Shown one piece after another: positions 57,892 through 64,000 of a stretch of DNA of 64,000 nucleotides. The stretch comes from Scilla litardierei (lineage: Eukaryota > Streptophyta > Magnoliopsida > Asparagales > Asparagaceae), in assembly GCA_030789695.1 (NCBI GenBank), contig CM061138.1, positions 21,028,214 through 21,092,213 of the forward strand. Reading direction: 5' to 3'. Below the pieces are notes generated by a model. It was not told where the DNA came from. It was given only the letters and a program-made list of their open reading frames with translations, and did not search any database. Within the stretch, counting starts at the first letter, position 1. Each line of letters opens with the position of its first letter. The position numbers were made by a program, and so were the translations under genes.

Positions 57892-60830
57892 TGAAGTATG
57901 GAATATTGTGGACAGTGCCTCGTTGCACTGGTGTAGCATTGATATTGCTCCCACATACAACGAGACTATAAGATGCAAATTCTCCTTATAAACATATAGG
58001 AAATCTCCACTTTTCAAGGATATTTCTTTTATAGAAAATAACTTGAAAATTGTGGATAATATTTATTGAATATCAATATGTAACTCTTCAAGAAAATGTC
58101 CAGAAGACCATCTACTTACGATTTCATTGGACCCCCGTCGGGCCCCTATAATTACGGATATTCATCCTATAGAAAGCCAACTTGATTAAGCACCAGAAGT
58201 GCCTTTCATTACCATAGTTTTTAACTCTGGTAAAAATGGACTTGGTCATCCTGGATCAGCGATGATGGACGCATCATCAAATGAATCCATTGGAGAACCT
58301 GAAGATTCTTCAAAAGGTTGAGTTTCCTTGTCCCCCTTTGTCATAAGGGAAAACTTAGAGAGAGACCTTCCCTCCTGAAAGTGGGTTTAGAGTCTCCTGG
58401 CTTCATTGAGAGAATACATGGTGACCTTTTGCGGGCCTATTCACCCCGCAAATGGACCATTTTCGGTACCTCATTACTGTACTGATATATGCATCTACTA
58501 GATGGTTTTCTGTGTGCCTCATATTCACTCGCAACATAGCTTTCTCAAAGCTAATAATGAGGGTGAATTCACCACTCATATCATTCAAGACTTCTGCCAA
58601 GCAACTGGCATTGAAATTGAACATCCTGTAGCATGTTCATACTCAGAATGGGTTATCAGAGTCTCTGGTAAAGAGACTCCAATGGATTTCACGTCCATTG
58701 TTATATTCCAATTGCCTGTTGATATTTAGGGACCAACAAGCTGCACTCCGCATCGCTTATCACGATACGGCCCGCTTGTGGCCATATCTTATTGCTGATG
58801 CCGCTTTCTTATGGTTTACCACCAAGTCTTGATAAATGTGAATTTGATGAGTAAAGTTTCATTGTAATAGGCACGCAGTCTAAAGAAGCCTGAAGCTTCT
58901 GAGACCATATCATGGGACACATAAGTCCTCATCTCGTTATGATCCGCATACTTTTTTTTCTGTGTGCCGTTGAGATCCAGAAGATCCTTCACATTCAGAC
59001 TAAAGTACATCAATTGACGGATAAAATTGCGGACAACCAGAAGATTGTTCGTTCACACGTCCTTGCTGCCAACACGCCAGCTAGGATTGACATTCCCAAA
59101 GATGGATGCAATCCACCGGCAGCAGAATTGGCTGTACCTCATTTGAAAAGAGGACGCCGGCCAGGTTCAAAATAAAAATTTCCTCATAATATGATGATTC
59201 CTGGATATATAAAAATGATCCAACCACAGGATACTGAGCTCAGACCAGCAACCTCTCCCCTCCTAATTTCCCCTGCAGAGGAAACAACTGGAGAAACATC
59301 ATTATATTACGTACGTACTGGAGAGGTACTGGACATATATAGCACAGTCGTCGACGACGGTTTTGCTTTCGCTATTGCCGTTCATGTCGCTGAATACGAC
59401 GATGACATCTACCCACTTTTCTATAGCGTAAACGCATAGAATGGCCAAATTGGGACGAGGCAATAAGAGTAGAGCTGGACTCACTCTTGAAAAGCAAAGT
59501 CTTTGGACCAGTAGTCCATACACCTGAATGTGTAAATACCTGTGGAATATAATTCGAATTTCATAAAGAAATTGAAATGAAGGAAATGTGATCATTTTTC
59601 TACTAAGCCTACACTTCCCTGCAAAAGCCAATACATGCAGCTCATGGACGTTGTGACTGCATATATATACGGCAATATAGATATAGAGATCTATATAAAA
59701 CTTCCAGAAGAGTATACTCTACCCCCAGAGATGAAAGAGAAACGTAGAAACGTCTTCTCCATAAAGGCTCCAAAGATCATTAGTTGATCTTAAGCAATAT
59801 TCTGCCCTTGTATCTTTTTCGAAAGATCGTTGACATGATTTGTTATATTTTTCTTACATATGGTCGACTTAAAGCTAATAGGATCTCCAGCAGAGACCAT
59901 TGAGTTTTCAGACAGCTTTAAAGCATACATTGGAAATGAAAAACCTAGGTATAACGATCATCCTGATGATGACATTAATCATCCTGAAGATGACAATAAT
60001 CATCCTGAAGATGAACAATCATCCTGAAGATGACATTAATCATTCTGAAGATGAACTATCATCCTGGAGATGAACCATCATCCTGAAGATGACATTAATC
60101 ATCCTGGAGATGAACTATCATCCTGGAGATGAACCATCATCCTGAAGATGACATTAATCATCGTGAATATGAACTATCATCCTGGAGATGAACCATCATC
60201 CTGAAGATGACATTAATCATCGTGAAGATGAACTATTATTAATCATGCCGAAGATGTCTCGGCTTACATATTAAACACCTTCGTGGTGGAACCCTTTCAT
60301 ATTATTCATACGCCTAGAGTTTATGAAGAATGATGTCCTTTTGCAACCTATTAAAAATGGATGCTTATTTATGACACCTTCCAGTAGCTGGAAGAGGGGG
60401 AGGACATCCTAGATCCCGAAGAGCCTAGCTCTAGTGTATTATCTGGCCAACTGCACGTATCTTTGATAGAACGTCTCCAGTAAAGTTGTTAACCAGATAC
60501 AGTGTTGTCCTGGAGAGCAACACTAGACCAAGGATAGGCTGCTTCTGCGCAACTTCCAAGGGTCAAAGAATATATATTGCATATGCAGGTTTAAAGATCA
60601 TCGCGATGACTGAAACACAATAGGCCGGCCACCTCCTAAATATATACACATCATCATCCAATGTCTACATCTTCTGAGAAGCTCATCATCCACGAAGCAA
60701 GTATTGAAAACGCTCAGCCAGGTCTAGCAGTACCTTGCAGACACACTGAAGACTGATTCAAAGAATACTTTAGTGGAGTCATCTACCAACTTCGAAGAGC
60801 ATTACACTCCAGAGCGACTCTGCCTTCCAA
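57892..60830 (+). pseudogene. E5 copia pol remnants
   Basis: Recognisable islands only: protease start (VDSAS near 57912), pre-integrase (58200-58360), integrase core (58480-58730), integrase-RT linker (ANTPARIDIPKDG near 59070), RT (DVVTAYIYGNIDIEIYIKLPE near 59645), tandem array (59957-60250) and RT/RNase H end (60360-60560). Large pieces are lost between them. Confidence 0.75.
59957..60250 (+). repeat. Tandem ATCATCCTGAAGATGA-type array in E5
   Basis: About 15 units of 18-21 bp with a higher-order period near 57-60 bp (units ending AAC, AAC and ACATTA alternate). It lies inside the RT region. Confidence 0.88.
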
Positions 60831-61154
60831 TAGCCGCTAGATGAGTGAAACTTGTATAGATGAGTGATAATTGTATTTTCTTTCAGAACATGATGGATGT
60901 ATAGACGAATAGGAGATGATTGTATAGATACATAGGAGATCTGCAAGCCTGAAGCTTGTACAGATCAGGGGGAGTCCCTCGATAGTTGTACTCTTTTCCC
61001 TTAAGCTGCTGGTTTTTCCCACTGGGTTTTCCACAGCTAAGGTTTTAACGAGGCAACCAAAGTGGCTCTGGATCCAGAAGTATCCACCCCGTTGGCATAC
61101 TGAATCCTGAAGTATTCATATGCTTAACCCAAGGTAATGGAGAGATGAGGGGGA

Positions 61155-61312
61155 GTGTTGTGATTTGAGGGAGGCCTTTGGCCTCCCTCCCCCCATCACT
61201 CTCCATTACTCCCCACTAAGTTAGTGGGGAGGCCCTTGGACTCCCAACTTAACATGAGAGTTTTATAAATATAGTACCATGGCTATTTGCCATGGTTAAT
61301 CCTCTTCTAACA
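61155..61312 (+). repeat. 3' LTR of E5
   Basis: 158 bp, preceded by GAGGGGGAG. Confidence 0.9.
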
Positions 61313-61317
61313 TAGAG

Positions 61318-61735
61318 CATATATCCAGGCATCTAGCATATTTTTGAACTTCCAAAACAAGTAAAATGAAGAAAAGTTAAATTCAAACTCTCTCTTACTA
61401 ACCGAAATTATCCTTTAATAAGAATTATGGATATATTATACTTCAAAACATGATCTTTAATCCAAGATAAGGTAGAAAATTGCAAACCAAAAATTCATGC
61501 TAGACGTTATGCAAGCAGAAAGCCGATGAGCTCAATCCACGAAAAATATATTTAACCACTTAAACTTCAAACCAAATTAGTTTGTTGGCTCAAAATTTTC
61601 TAATTACTTCAAGGCGGCAAGAAAAAGAAAAAGAAAACCGCAGTGTTTTCCATGAATCTAAAACAAAAGAAGGGTCAGCCATAAGATGCTGCTAAAAAAA
61701 GGTGAGGGGAAGGGAAAGCAATAAAGCCATTTTCT
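61318..61735. promoter_or_regulatory. Upstream region of the PP2A B' gene
   Basis: AT-rich, with no gene. It would contain the promoter, but no TATA box or start site can be fixed from sequence alone. Confidence 0.35.
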
Positions 61736-62694
61736 TTTGTTTGTATTTTTTCCAATCTCGTTTTCTTTTCTCATTTTTTGGTTCCATATCCCTCTGTCTC
61801 TCAGCACTGCTGCTGGGAACTGGTCTTCCTTCGTGTTTCTCTCTCTAATTTCTCTCTCTTCCATCTCTTTCACTCACTATCATCTCTCGTCATCAACACA
61901 AAAGGCAAAAATTAAAAAAAAAAAAACCGATAGAAGAGGAACGGGATCGGATAATCCATGTAAGTATCAAGAAGAAAGCTCGTTTCTTTCTAATGTCTTT
62001 CTTATTTTATCTGATGGGCAAAGGTAAAGTTCTGTTCTTGATCAGACTTTTTCTCTCGTCCCCTTGTTTTGACTTTTTGTTGGGTGTTCTTCTCTTGTAA
62101 TCGTAGATTCTATCAGATCGGGTTGGTTCTCTGATTGATCAACTGAAAAGGAAAGTTCGGATTTTGGGTTTGATTTAGTTTTTTGTATTGAATATCTTCA
62201 TCTGGTTTCTGCGATTTCTTCATTGATCTGGTTTGTTGAGAAAGGGGAGGATTTATTTAGAGAAGGAAAAGTGAAAATAGCTAGAGGTGAGGTGTTCTCT
62301 TTCTGGGTTCTTTATTATGAATGAGAATGATGATCTCTCTTTAATGGATGAAATTGGCAGCCTTTTGTCTTGATCTGTGATGTAGAATGGTTCTGTTGAT
62401 CTGAATTTGTTTTGATTTGGGTCAAAGCAACTTTTATTCCTCTAATGGAATTTGAATGAAATTTAGCCCTTTGTTATGCCCTTCCTTTTGATTTAGATGG
62501 AAATGGATGGATTATGAATTGGCCAAATGATCTGTTAATTTTGAAATGGCAGCAGAGAAGAAGCAGAATTATCATGTTGAAATCTTAATCCATTATAGTT
62601 GAAGGTCTTCATTTGTCTCAATTGAAGCATATTGGGCTAATTCAATACCTTAAATTTGGTGAGCTTGTCTAATTGTTGTTGCATTCTTGATAAC
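61736..62694 (+). other. Probable 5' UTR and 5' UTR intron of the PP2A B' gene
   Basis: A CT-rich leader (TCTCTCTCTAATTTCTCTCTC near 61840), typical of plant 5' UTRs, is followed by a good splice donor GTAAGT at 61960. A plausible acceptor is TTTTGATTTAG at 62486-62496; GGCAGCAG near 62558 is an alternative. T-rich, no open frame. Confidence 0.5.
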
Positions 62695-63885
62695 ATGATC
62701 AAACAAATCTTGGGACGACTCCCTAAGAAGCCATCAAAATCTTCAGATAACCGGGATCCGGTTGGTGGGTCTGGTTCTTCTCTATCAAACTTCTCAAGAA
62801 CTGGGGATTTGTTGAGCAGTAGGGCAACCATTCAGGGCACTCAGGTCCCTCCTGGCTCTGCTTCAAACTATGGTAATAAAACCAGTCTGCCTTTAAACAC
62901 CAAAGCGAATGGCACCTCGGTCTTCCCCTATGAAGCACTTCCGAGCTTTAGAGATGTCCACAGCTCTGAAAAGCCAAACTTACTAATCAAGAAATTGAAT
63001 TTATGTTGTGTTGTGTTCGACTTCACTGACCCATCTAAACACTTGAAGGAGAAGGAGATAAAGAGGCAGACCTTGTTGGAGCTTGTAGATTATGTTTGCT
63101 CCCCCAACGGGAAGATTTCGGAGTATGTTATGCAAGAAATCATCAAAATGGTGTCTGCAAATTTGTTTCGGGCCCTTACTTCTCAGCCTCGTGAGAATAA
63201 GGTTTTGGAGGCCTTTGATGTGGAAGAGGATGAGCCTCTAATGGATCCAGCGTGGCCACACTTGCAGATTGTTTACGAGTTCTTTCTGAAATTTATTACG
63301 TCTCCAGAAACTGATGCCAAGTTGGCAAAGAGATACATAGACCATGCTTTTGTCCTTCGGCTGCTAGATCTTTTTGATTCTGAAGACCCTAGAGAGAGGG
63401 AATACCTGAAGACGATACTTCACCGTATATATGGTAAATTTATGGTGCATCGCCCGTTCATCAGGAAAGCTATTAACAATATTTTCTATCGATTCATCTT
63501 TGAGACAGAAAAGCATAATGGAATTGCTGAGCTCTTGGAGATTTTGGGAAGTATTATTAATGGGTTTGCTCTGCCCCTTAAGGAAGAGCATAAACTGTTC
63601 CTTGTTCGGGCATTGATTCCACTACACAAGCCTAAGTGCATTCCAATGTACCATCAGCAGCTATCCTATTGTATTGCTCAGTTTGTAGAGAAAGACTGTA
63701 AGCTTGCAGATACTGTCATAAGGGGACTACTGAAATATTGGCCTATCACTAATAGTTCAAAGGAAGTTATGTTCTTAGGTGAGTTGGAGGAGGTCCTGGA
63801 GGCAACTCAACCTGCTGAATTTCAGAGATGTATGGTTCCGCTTTTCCGCCAAATTGCGCGCTGCTTGAATAGCTCCCACTTTCAG
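62695..63885 (+). CDS. PP2A regulatory subunit B' (B56 family), first coding exon
   Basis: B' subunits bind the PP2A A/C core and select its substrates and location. The exon gives 397 residues of an expected ~500. The start [16 protein letters not shown] matches the gamma/zeta-like group of plant B' proteins; an in-frame ATG 39 bp upstream (62656) was not used because family similarity begins here. A variable Ser-rich N-terminus (residues 1-80) is followed by the B56 HEAT-like helical domain from about residue 82 (LPSFRDV), with conserved [16 protein letters not shown][LF][51 protein letters not shown] and PLHKP blocks. It ends SSHFQ at 63885 before GTAAAG; plant B' genes have an intron at this place. 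Intact, no frameshift. The rest lies outside the window. Confidence 0.95.
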
Positions 63886-64000
63886 GTAAAGCTCCTTGTG
63901 CTTTCTGTTTAAGCTAACGTTCATGTTCATTCACTCCATATTTCAGAACCAGATTGCATTTTTCTAAGCACGGCGGTAACTCTTTTCTTAAATGTATGAT
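63886..64000. other. Start of the PP2A B' intron
   Basis: GTAAAG donor at 63886. Translation would otherwise stop after eight codons, which supports splicing. Confidence 0.85.

Larger units (their letters stand above)
54844..61312 (+). mobile_element. Ty1/copia element E5, full length, heavily eroded
   Basis: LTRs 54844-55000 (157 bp) and 61155-61312 (158 bp) differ by about two substitutions and one C. PBS CGTTATCAGCACG at 55001-55013; polypurine GAGGGGGAG at 61146-61154. Flanks TGGAG (54839-54843) and TAGAG (61313-61317) match at four of five bases, an aged or error-bearing target duplication. Gag is readable in two pieces; pol survives only as short stretches. Begins 43 bp after the E4 duplication. 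Confidence 0.88.

Noticed and set aside
62656..62694. Upstream in-frame ATG of the PP2A B' gene
   Set aside because: The family's conserved N-terminus begins at the next ATG (62695); the extra 13 residues are unlike it.

Overview
The window reads as nuclear DNA of a flowering plant. It carries two plant-type protein genes, both on the + strand, and most of the rest is LTR retrotransposons, Helitrons and fold-back elements at several levels of nesting. The species cannot be named from the sequence; very long TE-filled introns suggest a lineage with large introns.

Host genes. (1) About 11.5-30.5 kb holds the last five exons of an M3-family thimet oligopeptidase (TOP) gene: 11491-11587, 15698-15771, 15919-16023, 16125-16205 and 30357-30467. 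Reading phase is kept across all junctions. Earlier exons, including the one for the HExxH zinc site, are not seen, so everything left of 11491 looks like part of one intron. The last intron is 14.15 kb. (2) At the right edge is the large first coding exon (62695-63885) of a PP2A B' (B56) regulatory subunit, cut by the window end after a GT splice donor.

1-9.83 kb: long Ty3/gypsy-type LTRs in both orientations, broken by a 2.3-kb solo LTR (TSD AGTTA), a 2.55-kb gag-only element (TSD TTATA) and a 1.3-kb SIRE-like solo LTR (TSD GCCAG). 9.8-18.2 kb: AT-rich intron with small hairpins and one 370-bp fold-back. 18.22-24.37 kb: a full-length decayed Ty3/gypsy chromovirus with TSD AAAGG. 24.4-29.1 kb: an LTR fragment, then two abutting Helitron-like elements. 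29.4-29.9 kb: two palindromic elements.

32-61.3 kb: five members (E1-E5) of one Ty1/copia superfamily with short LTRs (112-158 bp) and a shared unusual primer-binding site, CGTTATCAGCACG. E1 (32095-38405, -) has identical LTRs but almost no readable protein. E2 (39353-43758, +) and E3 (43758-47721, -) are two 5' halves joined tail to tail. E4 (47759-54795, -) is the most complete. E5 (54844-61312, +) is nearly full length but eroded. Their leaders hold GC-rich hairpin arrays, an approximately 85-nt conserved structured element, and periodic GGGCC-loop-GGCCC stem-loops. These leader features are the best candidates here for something undescribed.
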